64,000 bases of DNA, from contig NZ_SLZR01000003.1 of NCBI RefSeq assembly GCF_004341165.1, positions 248,001-312,000 of the forward strand, written 5' to 3'. Of this stretch, positions 39,169-47,544 are shown one piece after another. Below the pieces are notes generated by a model. The model saw only the letters and a program-made list of their open reading frames with translations. It had not been told where the DNA came from and ran no database searches. A program made the position numbers and the translations under genes. Position 1 is the stretch's first letter. Every line of letters begins with the position of its first letter. The DNA is from Reinekea marinisedimentorum. Lineage in GTDB: Bacteria > Pseudomonadota > Gammaproteobacteria > Pseudomonadales > Natronospirillaceae.

Positions 39169-40257
39169 ATGCCTTTTCCTTACGATCCTGAGAACTACCA
39201 AAACCAACTTGAGAACAAAGCACTTAAGCTGAAAGGCTTATTTCAGGATTGGGAAACGCCCGAGTTAGAAGTCTTCGACTCCCCGAAAAGCCACTATCGC
39301 ATGCGCGCGGAATTTAGAGTGTGGCATGAAGATGAGCGGTCCTTTCTTGCCATGTTTAAAAAAGAAGACCCTCGTACTCCGGTGTGCGTTAAAGACTTTC
39401 CTATTGCATCTGAGCTTATCAACGAGCTAATGGATAAAGTACTGAAAGCCATTCACGAAGATCCGGAGCTGCGCTTTAAACTGTTTCAGGTTGAGTTTTT
39501 AACCACCAAGGCGGGTGATGCTCTTATTACGCTTATTTACCACCGCCAGCTGAATGAAACCTGGGAAGAACGCGGCCGGCACTGGCAAGCAACCTGGGGC
39601 GTACCCGTTATCGGCCGGGCAAGGAAGCAGCGTCTGGTTCTGGATCGCGATTACGTGAATGAGCAGCTTGAGATTAACGGCAAAAGCTATCAGTTCCGTC
39701 AGTATGAAAATGGCTTCACGCAACCCAATGCGCGGGTCTGTGAAAAAATGGTTTCCTGGGCTGTGAATCACACCCGCAATTCACAGCAGGCAGACCTGAT
39801 GGAAATGTACTGCGGCAATGGCAACTTTTCGATCCCTATGGCCGAGAACTTCCGTAGAGCCCTGGGAACCGAGATTTCACGCACATCCGTGAAATGCGCC
39901 AATGAAAATATTGAGCTGAACAAGCGCGAGAACCTGAAGATTGCCCGCATGGCCAGTGAAGATCTATCTAAGGCCTGGCTGCACAACGAACCCAACCGAA
40001 GGTTCAATGAGTTCGGCATTTCAGAATACGACTTTGACACCGTACTGGTAGACCCGCCTCGCGCCGGCCTGGACGGCGACAGTGTAGAGCTGCTGAAACA
40101 TTTCCGAAAGATCGTCTATGTTTCATGCAACCCAAACACCCTTATCGAAAACCTGGAAAGCCTGAAAAACGAATACCGCATAACCGCATTTGCGTTTTTT
40201 GACCAGTTTCCTTACACCGATCATATGGAAGCCGGTGTCGTACTGGAACGCCTTTAA
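39169..40257 (+). CDS. trmA: tRNA (uracil-5-)-methyltransferase
   Basis: Makes ribothymidine at position 54 of the tRNA T-loop. The 362-residue protein has the RNA-binding N-terminal half (HYRMRAEFRVWHE), the SAM site MEMYCGNGNFSIPMAENF, the DPPRAGLD motif, and the nucleophile Cys in VYVSCNPNTL, ending with the general-base Glu in DHMEAGVVLERL. It lacks the TRAM domain and Fe-S cysteines of RlmD, so TrmA is the better name. The 124 bases before it, after lpxH, hold no obvious promoter. Confidence 0.95.
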   Translation: MPFPYDPENYQNQLENKALKLKGLFQDWETPELEVFDSPKSHYRMRAEFRVWHEDERSFLAMFKKEDPRTPVCVKDFPIASELINELMDKVLKAIHEDPELRFKLFQVEFLTTKAGDALITLIYHRQLNETWEERGRHWQATWGVPVIGRARKQRLVLDRDYVNEQLEINGKSYQFRQYENGFTQPNARVCEKMVSWAVNHTRNSQQADLMEMYCGNGNFSIPMAENFRRALGTEISRTSVKCANENIELNKRENLKIARMASEDLSKAWLHNEPNRRFNEFGISEYDFDTVLVDPPRAGLDGDSVELLKHFRKIVYVSCNPNTLIENLESLKNEYRITAFAFFDQFPYTDHMEAGVVLERL

Positions 40258-40267
40258 ACGAGCCTCA

Positions 40268-40687
40268 CTATTCACCGTTCAGCGTCGCCAGAATGCGGCG
40301 CCTACCGGCATCGTTTCTGTGCTCACCCAGTACAATCCCCTGCCAGGTGCCCAGTGCTAAAGAGCCGCTGGCGATAGGAATCGTTAAACTGACACCGTAT
40401 ACCGCACTCTTAATATGGGCAGGCATATCATCCATACCTTCGTAATCATGCAGGTACAGATTGTGCCCTTCCGGCGCTATTCGGTTGCTGGCAGTTTCCA
40501 GATCGGCCCGAACTGTCGGGTCGGCATTTTCATTTAAACTGATCGAAGCAGAAGTATGCTGCAGGAACAAATGCAGCACACCAACGTTCAACTGATTTAT
40601 TTCAGGCAATTGCTCAATAACTTTGATGGTAATTAAATGAAACCCGCGCTCATAAGACGGTAAAATCAGCTGTTTTTGAAACCACAT
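40268..40687 (-). CDS. yjbQ: YjbQ family protein (UPF0047)
   Basis: Small conserved protein of the UPF0047/YjbQ family; some members show weak thiamine-phosphate synthase activity, and the physiological role is unsettled. The start is the ATG at 40687 (139 residues, MWFQKQLILP), as in E. coli YjbQ. Conserved motifs are HLFLQHTSASISLNENADP, ANRIAPEGHNLYLHDYEGMDDMPAHIKS and GTWQGIVLGEHR. The divergent rlmG start is only 22 bases away. Confidence 0.92.
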   Translation of the reverse strand: MWFQKQLILPSYERGFHLITIKVIEQLPEINQLNVGVLHLFLQHTSASISLNENADPTVRADLETASNRIAPEGHNLYLHDYEGMDDMPAHIKSAVYGVSLTIPIASGSLALGTWQGIVLGEHRNDAGRRRILATLNGE

Positions 40688-40709
40688 AAAATACCCCGGA
40701 GAATTCAGC

Positions 40710-41774
40710 ATGTTGCAAAACCTAAGGTTATCCAGAATACCGGCAGATGACCAATTACAAGCCTGGAATGCAGCAGATGAGTTACTCCTGAACCGGCAGG
40801 AAGAAGTTCAGGGCAACAGCCTGATCGTTAACGACAGCTTTGGCGCTATTGCTCTTTCGCTGAACAACAAGCAGGTAAGCTGCTGGCTGGATTCGGCAAC
40901 ATCCGCTGAAGCGCTGCAGCACAACGCAAATCAAAACAATCTAGTAGCACCACCTCTGGTGTTTCCGCCATTCACCGATGGTCAATTTGAGACAATCGTT
41001 ATTCATATTCCCAAATCGGCCAGCTATTTTTCATGGTTGCTGGAAACACTGAAACCCAGCCTCACCGGAAATAGAACAGTTCTTGCGCTAGGCATGACCA
41101 AGCATATAAACAATGCGCACATTAAGGTAATGAATGAACAGTTCGCTAACGTAAACCCCGGCAGAGCGGAGAAAAAAGCACGGGTCATCAGACTTACGGA
41201 ACCGAGAGAACCCGCCACAACCAATAAAACAAACTGCTATGCGAACCCTCTAACCCATGAAGACATTACCGTACTGCCCGGTTGCTTTGCAGAGAAATCC
41301 ATCGACCCCGGTGCCAGAGTTTTTATTTCATACTTTAATCAATTGCCAGAGGCTAAAAAGGTACTCGACCTCGGCTGCGGCAATGGCGTTCTGACTCAGA
41401 CGTTTTTATCTGTGCAGCCATCGTCTGAGGTTCACCTGGCCGACGACAGCCGACAAGCAATAGACTCTGCAAAACTGAACCTGCAGGGGCAGCACAATTG
41501 TTTTTTTCATCACAGCAATGGATTAAACAACCTTAAGGCTGAAAATTTCGACCTTATTCTCTGCAACCCGCCCTTCCACCAGAATTCAACCGTGACGCTA
41601 ACCGTTGCAGAAAAACTGATCAGCGATGCCGCAAACGTATTGTCAAAAGAAGGTCAACTCTGGCTGGTTGCCAACCGGCATCTGGATTACAGAAAAACAC
41701 TAAAAGAGCACTTCAATACCCTAAACATTGTATCGAAGGATGCTCGCTTTAACGTTATCTGCTGCACGAAATGA
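40710..41774 (+). CDS. rlmG: 23S rRNA (guanine1835-N2)-methyltransferase
   Basis: Methylates G1835 of 23S rRNA. The 354-residue protein has an inactive N-terminal methyltransferase-like half (LQAWNAADELLL, IVNDSFGAIALSL) and an active C-terminal half with VLDLGCGNGVLTQTF and the catalytic NPPF motif (ILCNPPFHQN). Compared with the paralogue RsmC, the LQAWxAADExLL and ILNDxFGA matches favour RlmG. It converges on rlmKL, nine bases apart. Confidence 0.9.
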   Translation: MLQNLRLSRIPADDQLQAWNAADELLLNRQEEVQGNSLIVNDSFGAIALSLNNKQVSCWLDSATSAEALQHNANQNNLVAPPLVFPPFTDGQFETIVIHIPKSASYFSWLLETLKPSLTGNRTVLALGMTKHINNAHIKVMNEQFANVNPGRAEKKARVIRLTEPREPATTNKTNCYANPLTHEDITVLPGCFAEKSIDPGARVFISYFNQLPEAKKVLDLGCGNGVLTQTFLSVQPSSEVHLADDSRQAIDSAKLNLQGQHNCFFHHSNGLNNLKAENFDLILCNPPFHQNSTVTLTVAEKLISDAANVLSKEGQLWLVANRHLDYRKTLKEHFNTLNIVSKDARFNVICCTK

Positions 41775-41783
41775 TGGGGTTAA

Positions 41784-43937
41784 TCAGCCTGAAAACTTGT
41801 GGCGAACCTCAAAACAGCGATGGGGTTTGCTTCGCTTAAAGTCTAATGGCACTGAGCGGTTCGTAATGTCTTTAACGTCGTATTTTTCATACAGACTGTC
41901 AGCCATATGGAAGCGCTTGTAGTTGTTGGAAAATATCAGCACACCCTCTGCCGTCAGGCAATTCATTGCACTGTTCACTAAAAACTCGTGGTCACGCTGA
42001 ACATCCAGAGTATCTTTCATACGGGCAGAGTTACTGAATGTTGGCGGATCAAGAACGATAATATCAAACGAATCCTTACAGTCTGCCAGCCACTGCATGC
42101 AATCTGCATGAATAAACTGATGACTCGGGCCTTCTTTTCCGCCGTTAAGCTTCAGGTTATCCCGGCCCCATTTCAGGTAGGTTTTAGACAAATCTACGCT
42201 GACGGTTTTTACCGCCTTGCCCACGAAAGCATGAGAGGTAAAGGCCGCCGTGTAACAAAACAAGTTTAGCACTCGCTTGCCATTGCAGTTCTGTTGCACC
42301 CATTGCCGCGAATTACGGTGATCCAGAAACAGACCGGTATCCAAATAATCAAACAGGTTTACCTTCAGCTTTACGCCATGCTCGGTCACTTCAAAGAACT
42401 GCCCCTGACTGGCGTTGCGCTCATACTGGCTCTGGCCACGCTGGCGCTCACGACGCTTTACAGCAATGCGCGATACCGGCATTTCAAACATATCGGACAA
42501 GGCTTCCAGAGCCAGCATCAATCTCTGCTCGGCTTTTTGTACCGGAATCGTTTTAGGAGGCGCGTATTCCTGAACGTGCAGCCAATCGCCATACTTATCA
42601 ACCGCGACCGCGAATTCCGGTATGTCGGCATCGTAGATGCGATAAGCTTCAATACCTTCTTTTTGCTGCCATTTCTTCAACTGCTTTAAGTTTTTGGTGA
42701 TTCTGTTCTTAAAGCCCTGAACCTGTTCATTGGTCTTAGTTGAACTTTCAGCGGATGCTGCACGGTCTTCACCGGCATCATACAGATACAGCGTGGTTTC
42801 AAGCGGGCCGTTATGGAAACGCTTTTTATCATAGGGCCGCAGGCCCACTTCACGAGCCAGAACATCATCGGATGTTAAAATGCCGATTCGCCAGTCAGCG
42901 AGCTTTTCACGCGCCAGCTCACCAATCTTCCGGTAGGTTTTCAGCAGCAAAGGCTTATCGCCCAAACGCTCACCATAAGGTGGATTTGATAGCCACAACC
43001 CCGGCTTAACCGGTCGGTGGGTTGGCATTTCCCATTCATCCAGCGATTTGTGATAACAACGAACCTGTTTCGACAGGCCGAGGCTATCAAGCGTTTCATT
43101 GGCCGCAGCGATAACCCCGCCATCGGCATCGTAGCCAATGACCGCAGGCATGGTTTCAATACCCTTTTCACGGCGTTGACGCGCCTCGCGCAACAGTAGC
43201 TGCCAGGCAACGTTATCGTGCTGCAGCCAACGCTCAAAGGCGTACTCCACCCGGCCGAGTCCGGGCGCGTAGTCGGCGGCTATCATAGCCGCCTCTACCA
43301 CCAGCGTACCCGAACCGCACATCAGATCAAAAAAGGACTTCCGCTCTTTTGCCATTTCCGGCCAGCCTGCGGCCATAAGCAGCGCAGACGCCAGGTTTTC
43401 TTTTATCGGTGCCGGGCCAGTAAATTGCCGGTAGCCGCGCTTATGCAACGATTCGGAGGTGAATTCGAGGCCAACAAACATCTTCTTTCGGGCTACCTGC
43501 GCAAAAATTGACACATCGGGGCTCTTGGCATCGACATTGGGCCGCGAACCATGCTTATCGCGAATCTGATCGACGACCCAATCCTTCACCTTCTGAGCAC
43601 CAAAGCGGGTATCTCGGATTTCCGGAAGGTGCCCGCTGAATTTAACCCGAAGGGTGCCGGTCGGGCGCAGATGTTCATCCCACTGAACAGAAGTAACCAG
43701 TCTCTGCAGTTCATCAAAGGAAACTTCGCTGGTTTCACCCAAAGCAAGATAAACGCGGTTTGAAAGCCGGCTCCACAGACAAACCCGGTAAGCATCCGCC
43801 AGTGAGCCGCTAAAGGTCACGCCTTTATGCCAATCTCCAACCTCAACTTCGGCAATCTGAGTAATTTCCTGCTTTAAAAGCCCATGAACACCTTGAGGGC
43901 AAGTCACCCAAAATCTATAAGTTTGTTCTGGATTCAT
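41784..43937 (-). CDS. rlmL: Fused 23S rRNA methyltransferase RlmKL
   Basis: Two-domain enzyme that makes m2G2445 (RlmL half) and m7G2069 (RlmK half). The 717-residue protein has an N-terminal THUMP-containing half with FFDLMCGSGTLVVEAA and the catalytic NPPYGERL (about residues 300-330). The second half has VLNLFCYTAAFTSHAFVG and VLDPPTFSNSARM. Length is typical of the fused gammaproteobacterial form. The rlmL-rmf-pyrD neighbourhood also occurs in Pseudomonas. Confidence 0.96.
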   Translation of the reverse strand: MNPEQTYRFWVTCPQGVHGLLKQEITQIAEVEVGDWHKGVTFSGSLADAYRVCLWSRLSNRVYLALGETSEVSFDELQRLVTSVQWDEHLRPTGTLRVKFSGHLPEIRDTRFGAQKVKDWVVDQIRDKHGSRPNVDAKSPDVSIFAQVARKKMFVGLEFTSESLHKRGYRQFTGPAPIKENLASALLMAAGWPEMAKERKSFFDLMCGSGTLVVEAAMIAADYAPGLGRVEYAFERWLQHDNVAWQLLLREARQRREKGIETMPAVIGYDADGGVIAAANETLDSLGLSKQVRCYHKSLDEWEMPTHRPVKPGLWLSNPPYGERLGDKPLLLKTYRKIGELAREKLADWRIGILTSDDVLAREVGLRPYDKKRFHNGPLETTLYLYDAGEDRAASAESSTKTNEQVQGFKNRITKNLKQLKKWQQKEGIEAYRIYDADIPEFAVAVDKYGDWLHVQEYAPPKTIPVQKAEQRLMLALEALSDMFEMPVSRIAVKRRERQRGQSQYERNASQGQFFEVTEHGVKLKVNLFDYLDTGLFLDHRNSRQWVQQNCNGKRVLNLFCYTAAFTSHAFVGKAVKTVSVDLSKTYLKWGRDNLKLNGGKEGPSHQFIHADCMQWLADCKDSFDIIVLDPPTFSNSARMKDTLDVQRDHEFLVNSAMNCLTAEGVLIFSNNYKRFHMADSLYEKYDVKDITNRSVPLDFKRSKPHRCFEVRHKFSG

Positions 43938-44135
43938 TTTTAGACAAATTCTCTATAAAAAATTAATGTTTCTGTAACAAAAGCCTATAAAGCCTGAAGT
44001 GCGTTGAAACCCACCTGCTCTGTAGGGCCCGCAATTAGCTGCATGCCAATGTTTCCGATTTCTTATTAATAATGTTCATTAAAAAAAGCATTAATAGAAG
44101 TTTTTAATAATCGACATGCCCGTCCGCAATTATGT

Positions 44136-44159
44136 ACAACTAGCTTAATCTTTAGTTGT
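44136..44159 (+). promoter_or_regulatory. Inverted repeat in the rmf leader or promoter region
   Basis: ACAACTA (44136-44142) and TAGTTGT (44153-44159) are perfect 7-base arms separated by ten bases, 61 bases before the rmf ATG. It could be an operator or an mRNA hairpin. rmf is induced in stationary phase by ppGpp and Crp in E. coli; this repeat does not match the Crp consensus. The rest of the 283-base rlmL-rmf gap is AT-rich with no gene. Confidence 0.35.
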
Positions 44160-44220
44160 TTACTCGGAGCGGAGCCAGTTTCCGTTCCACTCTCTGGCAC
44201 TATAAGTACGAGGAAGACGT

Positions 44221-44436
44221 ATGAGAAGACAAAAAAGAGACAAAATGGAACGAGCATTTCAAAAAGGATATCAAGCTGGTGTAGAGGGCAAATCCAAGGA
44301 CCAATGCCCTAAGAATGAAGGTCCTGAACATCAACAGTGGGTCAACGGCTGGCGCGAAGGACGCAGCGACCACTGGGACGGCTACACAGGGGTTAGCGGC
44401 ATTCATCGGGTAAACGAAGTCGTCATTCATCATTAA
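44221..44436 (+). CDS. rmf: Ribosome modulation factor
   Basis: Stationary-phase protein that drives 70S ribosomes into inactive 100S dimers. The 71-residue basic protein opens MRRQKRDKMERAFQKGYQAG and continues GKSKDQCP, WVNGWREGRSDHWDGYTGVSGIH, all RMF hallmarks. It is slightly longer than the 55-residue E. coli protein at the C-terminus, as in Pseudomonas. It has its own transcription unit between the divergent rlmL and convergent pyrD. Confidence 0.96.
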   Translation: MRRQKRDKMERAFQKGYQAGVEGKSKDQCPKNEGPEHQQWVNGWREGRSDHWDGYTGVSGIHRVNEVVIHH

Positions 44437-44454
44437 ACCAACGAATTCATGCAG

Positions 44455-44479
44455 AAAAGCCGGTTAATAGCCGGCTTTT
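44455..44479. terminator. Intrinsic terminator between rmf and pyrD
   Basis: AAAAGCCGG (44455-44463) pairs with CCGGCTTTT (44471-44479) around a seven-base loop. The A/T flanks let it work in both directions for the convergent genes. Confidence 0.8.
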
Positions 44480-44493
44480 CCGTTTTAAGGCCA

Positions 44494-45507
44494 TTATATT
44501 TTGGCCAGTAATGCCGCAATTTTCTTAACCAGTGATGGCCCAGAATAGATAAAGCCTGAATAAATCTGAACCAGATCCGCCCCGAACTTCATTTTTTCTT
44601 CCGCATCGTGCGCGCTCATAATGCCGCCAACCCCCATAATGGGAATGCTTTCATCCAGCTGCTCACGGAATTGCTTCAATACTAAATTAGACTGCTCACG
44701 CACCGGCGCACCGGAAAGCCCACCGGCTTCATCGGCATGTTTACACCCTTCGACAGCTTCGCGTTCAATGGTGGTGTTGGTTGCGATAATGCCGTCGACC
44801 TTCATCTCGTTGAATACAGCAGCCAGGTCAGCGACCTCTTCTTCAGTCAGGTCTGGCGCGATCTTAATAAAGATGGGCTTGTGGTCGAACTCTTTGTCCA
44901 GCTCCTGCTGGCGATCTTTCAAAGCCTTGATCAGGTTCTTCAGGTTATCGCCAAACTGTAAATTACGAAGGCCGGGCGTATTAGGAGAAGAAAGGTTTAC
45001 CGCGACATAACCGGCATGTTCATAAACTCTATCCAGGCAGTACAGATAGTCGTTTATCGCCTCGTCTTCCGGTGTGACCTTGTTTTTTCCGATATTAATA
45101 CCGATCACACCTTCATAATTGCTGCGCTTTACCCGCTCAACCAGGTAATCGACCCCTTTATTGTTAAAGCCCATTCGGTTGATCAGCGCTTCTTTTTCCG
45201 GAATTCGAAAACAGCGTGGCTGAGGGTTACCAGGCTGAGGTTTGGGCGTTACAGTCCCAACCTCAATAAAGCCAAAGCCAAACGCACCCAAGGCATCAAT
45301 ACAGTCGCCGTTCTTATCCAACCCTGCTGCCAGACCGACGGCATTAGGAAATTCAATCCCGCACACCGTGACCGGCTTTTGCTTGGTCAACTTCGGCATA
45401 AGCGAAATTAACTTAAGGCGTTGCGCTGCAGCCAACGCGTCCATAGTTAGATCGTGTGCGGTTTCAGCTGAAAGCAAAAAGATTACCTTACGGAACACTT
45501 GGTACAT
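44494..45507 (-). CDS. pyrD: Dihydroorotate dehydrogenase (quinone)
   Basis: Class 2 flavoenzyme at the inner membrane that oxidises dihydroorotate with quinone in pyrimidine synthesis. The 337-residue protein has the N-terminal amphipathic region (MYQVFRKVIFLLSAETAHDL), the FMN/substrate motifs GLAAGLDKNGD, GFIEVGTVTPKPQPGNPQPR and NRMGFNNKG, the catalytic serine in VNLSSPNTPGLR, and C-terminal GVGGI and QIYSGFIYSGP. Length equals the E. coli enzyme within one residue. Confidence 0.97.
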   Translation of the reverse strand: MYQVFRKVIFLLSAETAHDLTMDALAAAQRLKLISLMPKLTKQKPVTVCGIEFPNAVGLAAGLDKNGDCIDALGAFGFGFIEVGTVTPKPQPGNPQPRCFRIPEKEALINRMGFNNKGVDYLVERVKRSNYEGVIGINIGKNKVTPEDEAINDYLYCLDRVYEHAGYVAVNLSSPNTPGLRNLQFGDNLKNLIKALKDRQQELDKEFDHKPIFIKIAPDLTEEEVADLAAVFNEMKVDGIIATNTTIEREAVEGCKHADEAGGLSGAPVREQSNLVLKQFREQLDESIPIMGVGGIMSAHDAEEKMKFGADLVQIYSGFIYSGPSLVKKIAALLAKI

Positions 45508-45574
45508 TGAACTCTCCTGGCCAGAATTTGGGGCGCGATTATACGTTCTTTAGCCATGGTGGATAGCCATAAGA

Positions 45575-45814
45575 TCAAGAGATTTTATCTATTCCTGAAA
45601 ACTTGTGATGTTTATCGAACCGAATCGCGAAAGTACCCTGAATTCCCTCGTGGGTAACGAATGGCTGAAGGATGCTGCTGGGGAACTGCACACGGCGGCC
45701 ATCCCGGGCAACGGCCGAAACCTGAGAGACCTGGCCCTGGTAATGACGCAGGTAATCATCTGCAGAGATAAAGATATCTACGATAATGGAGTCAGCGAAC
45801 TCATTAGCACTCAA
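45575..45814 (-). CDS. DUF2835 family protein
   Basis: A 79-residue conserved protein of unknown function. The match to DUF2835 is by eye: VDIFISADDYLRHYQGQVSQVSAVARDGRRVQFP, then SILQPFVTHEGIQGTFAIRFD and HKF near the end. It has no signal peptide or membrane segment, and looks like a small beta-rich domain. It lies 67 bases upstream of pyrD on the same strand, in a region where Pseudomonas also carries such a gene near pyrD/rmf. Confidence 0.82.
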   Translation of the reverse strand: MSANEFADSIIVDIFISADDYLRHYQGQVSQVSAVARDGRRVQFPSSILQPFVTHEGIQGTFAIRFDKHHKFSGIDKIS

Positions 45815-46196
45815 AATAACCTACCCTTTTACTGTGTTTTGCGAAACCAGCTGAACGAAAACAACTATAAACCCAACCACTTAAAAAACGCTGAATTTAG
45901 TGAATTACAGCCCTTATTATTTCTTACACCATTAGATCATGCTTTAAATCAATCATTTATTAGTTGATGGTTGGTTTTTACGAAAATAAGAAAAATCTGA
46001 TTACATCTCAACTATTTACTTTACGGAAATTCACAATTAACCCGTAATTCCTACCCTTTATTTACACCAAATCATAAAATTCACAAATACAAAGCATTTC
46101 CCAATGCCTTACAAACAGCTTTGCCTATACTCGGTTTTCGGCACATTAGAAAAACTTAATTTGCCTATTCCGATAAAAAGAAAAAGAGAGAGAAGC
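45815..46196 (+). other. AT-rich region upstream of the FadL-like gene
   Basis: These 382 bases contain no supported gene. They are clearly richer in A+T than the surroundings, with several A- and T-runs and a GAGAGAGA purine stretch just before the ribosome site. I could not fix a convincing -35/-10 pair. The composition would suit a promoter controlled by a nucleoid-associated silencer or a distant regulator. The start of the DUF2835 gene faces the other way. Confidence 0.4.
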
Positions 46197-47486
46197 ATGA
46201 AACTAAATAAGATCACCCTTGCTATAGCTGCTGCCGGCAGCCTGGCTGCTACCCCCTATGTAACCGCCGCAGGCTTTCAGGTTACCAACCACTCGGCTTC
46301 AGGCTTAGGCCGCGCTAACGCAGGCGATGCTGTTATTGCTGATAACTCTAGCGTCATTGCGAATAATCCAGCTGCAATAATGTTACTTGATCAATGGGAA
46401 ATTTCGTTCGGAACAAACGCTGTGGCACCAAATACAGATGTAACTGATGTAACACTAAACAGCGCTTTATCATTAGAAGATGACGAAGATGTAACCAATA
46501 CATCTTATGTTCCTTATTTGTACCTCGTTCGCCCTGTTAATGATCAACTGTCATTTGGCTTCAGCGTATATTCTGATTTCGGCACTAATGTTGAGTATGA
46601 TGATGAATTCAATGAACAAGCAAGCGGCGTTACTGGTCTATTCGCTGGTTACACCAAAATCTGGTCAATTAACTACAGTGGCACCGCGGGCTATCGCGTA
46701 AATGAATCCTTGAGTATTGGTGGCTCAGTAAAAGCTCTAAACGGTGGTGGCACATTTGAACGGCCTGGACCAGATGCCGGTGCGGGTGAGTCTGGCGTTG
46801 ATTTTGAAGGCTCCGGCTGGACTTTCGGATGGGATATCGGTGCAGTATACGAGCTTAGTGAAGCCCATCGCTTTGGCTTAAGTTATAAGAGCGCGATGGA
46901 CCTGGAAGTCGATGCACACGGCTCAAGTACATTCTCCACTTATCACCCAACTTATGGGTACTTAAGCTATGATATAGACAACTTAGATATTAGCTTACCA
47001 TCAATTGCAGAATTTTCAGGTTACCACGAGTTAAACGATAGGCTGGCAGTGCACTACAGTGCTATGTATATCGGATGGGGGGTATTCGAAGATCTGGTCT
47101 TTAACTTAGACAGCGATACCTATACCGAATACACCAAAGAATATAACTGGAATGACTCTTGGCGTTTCTCTTTAGGTAGTACCTACAGCCTTAATGAGAA
47201 GATAACATTGCGTGCAGGTATCTCGTACGATGAAAGCCCAATCTCAGAAGATGACCGTCTGTTCTCTATCGTAGATTCAAACCGCATGTGGTATTCAACC
47301 GGTGCTACCTGGCAGGTAAACGAAAATGCATCTGTTGATCTTGGCTTAACTTATCTTGTTGGTGAAGAAATCGAAATTACAGAAAGCATCGATACAGACA
47401 GCGATGGTACGTCAGATTACACTTTAGAGGGTACATCAGAAACCACAGCTTGGTTAGCCGGCCTGCAGGTCAACTACAAATTCTAA
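46197..47486 (+). CDS. FadL/OmpP1/TodX-family outer-membrane transport protein
   Basis: Beta-barrel porin that likely takes up long-chain fatty acids or other hydrophobic compounds. The start is the ATG at 46197 (429 residues, MKLNKITLAIAAAGS) with a signal peptide cleaved about after VTAA (residue 24). The mature N-terminus GFQVTNHSASGLGRANAGDAVIADNSS is the FadL plug/hatch motif, with the NPA triad in IANNPAAIM. Alternating strands rich in aromatic residues follow, and the protein ends in NYKF, a terminal-Phe barrel signal. The substrate cannot be told from sequence. Confidence 0.92.
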   Translation: MKLNKITLAIAAAGSLAATPYVTAAGFQVTNHSASGLGRANAGDAVIADNSSVIANNPAAIMLLDQWEISFGTNAVAPNTDVTDVTLNSALSLEDDEDVTNTSYVPYLYLVRPVNDQLSFGFSVYSDFGTNVEYDDEFNEQASGVTGLFAGYTKIWSINYSGTAGYRVNESLSIGGSVKALNGGGTFERPGPDAGAGESGVDFEGSGWTFGWDIGAVYELSEAHRFGLSYKSAMDLEVDAHGSSTFSTYHPTYGYLSYDIDNLDISLPSIAEFSGYHELNDRLAVHYSAMYIGWGVFEDLVFNLDSDTYTEYTKEYNWNDSWRFSLGSTYSLNEKITLRAGISYDESPISEDDRLFSIVDSNRMWYSTGATWQVNENASVDLGLTYLVGEEIEITESIDTDSDGTSDYTLEGTSETTAWLAGLQVNYKF

Positions 47487-47509
47487 ATCACTTTATCTAA
47501 AGCAAATAA

Positions 47510-47532
47510 AACCAGCCACCGGCTGGTTTTTT
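47510..47532. terminator. Intrinsic terminator between the FadL-like gene and gdhB
   Basis: AACCAGCC (47510-47517) pairs with GGCTGGTT (47521-47528) around ACC, followed by T on the plus strand and by T opposite the A-run on the minus strand. It serves convergent genes. Confidence 0.8.
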
Positions 47533-47544
47533 CGTTTTTCGGTA

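Noticed and set aside
45605-45967. 120-codon plus-strand open frame across the DUF2835 gene
   Set aside because: It is antisense to the DUF2835 gene, which has the better family match, and its tail is AT-rich and unlike a protein.
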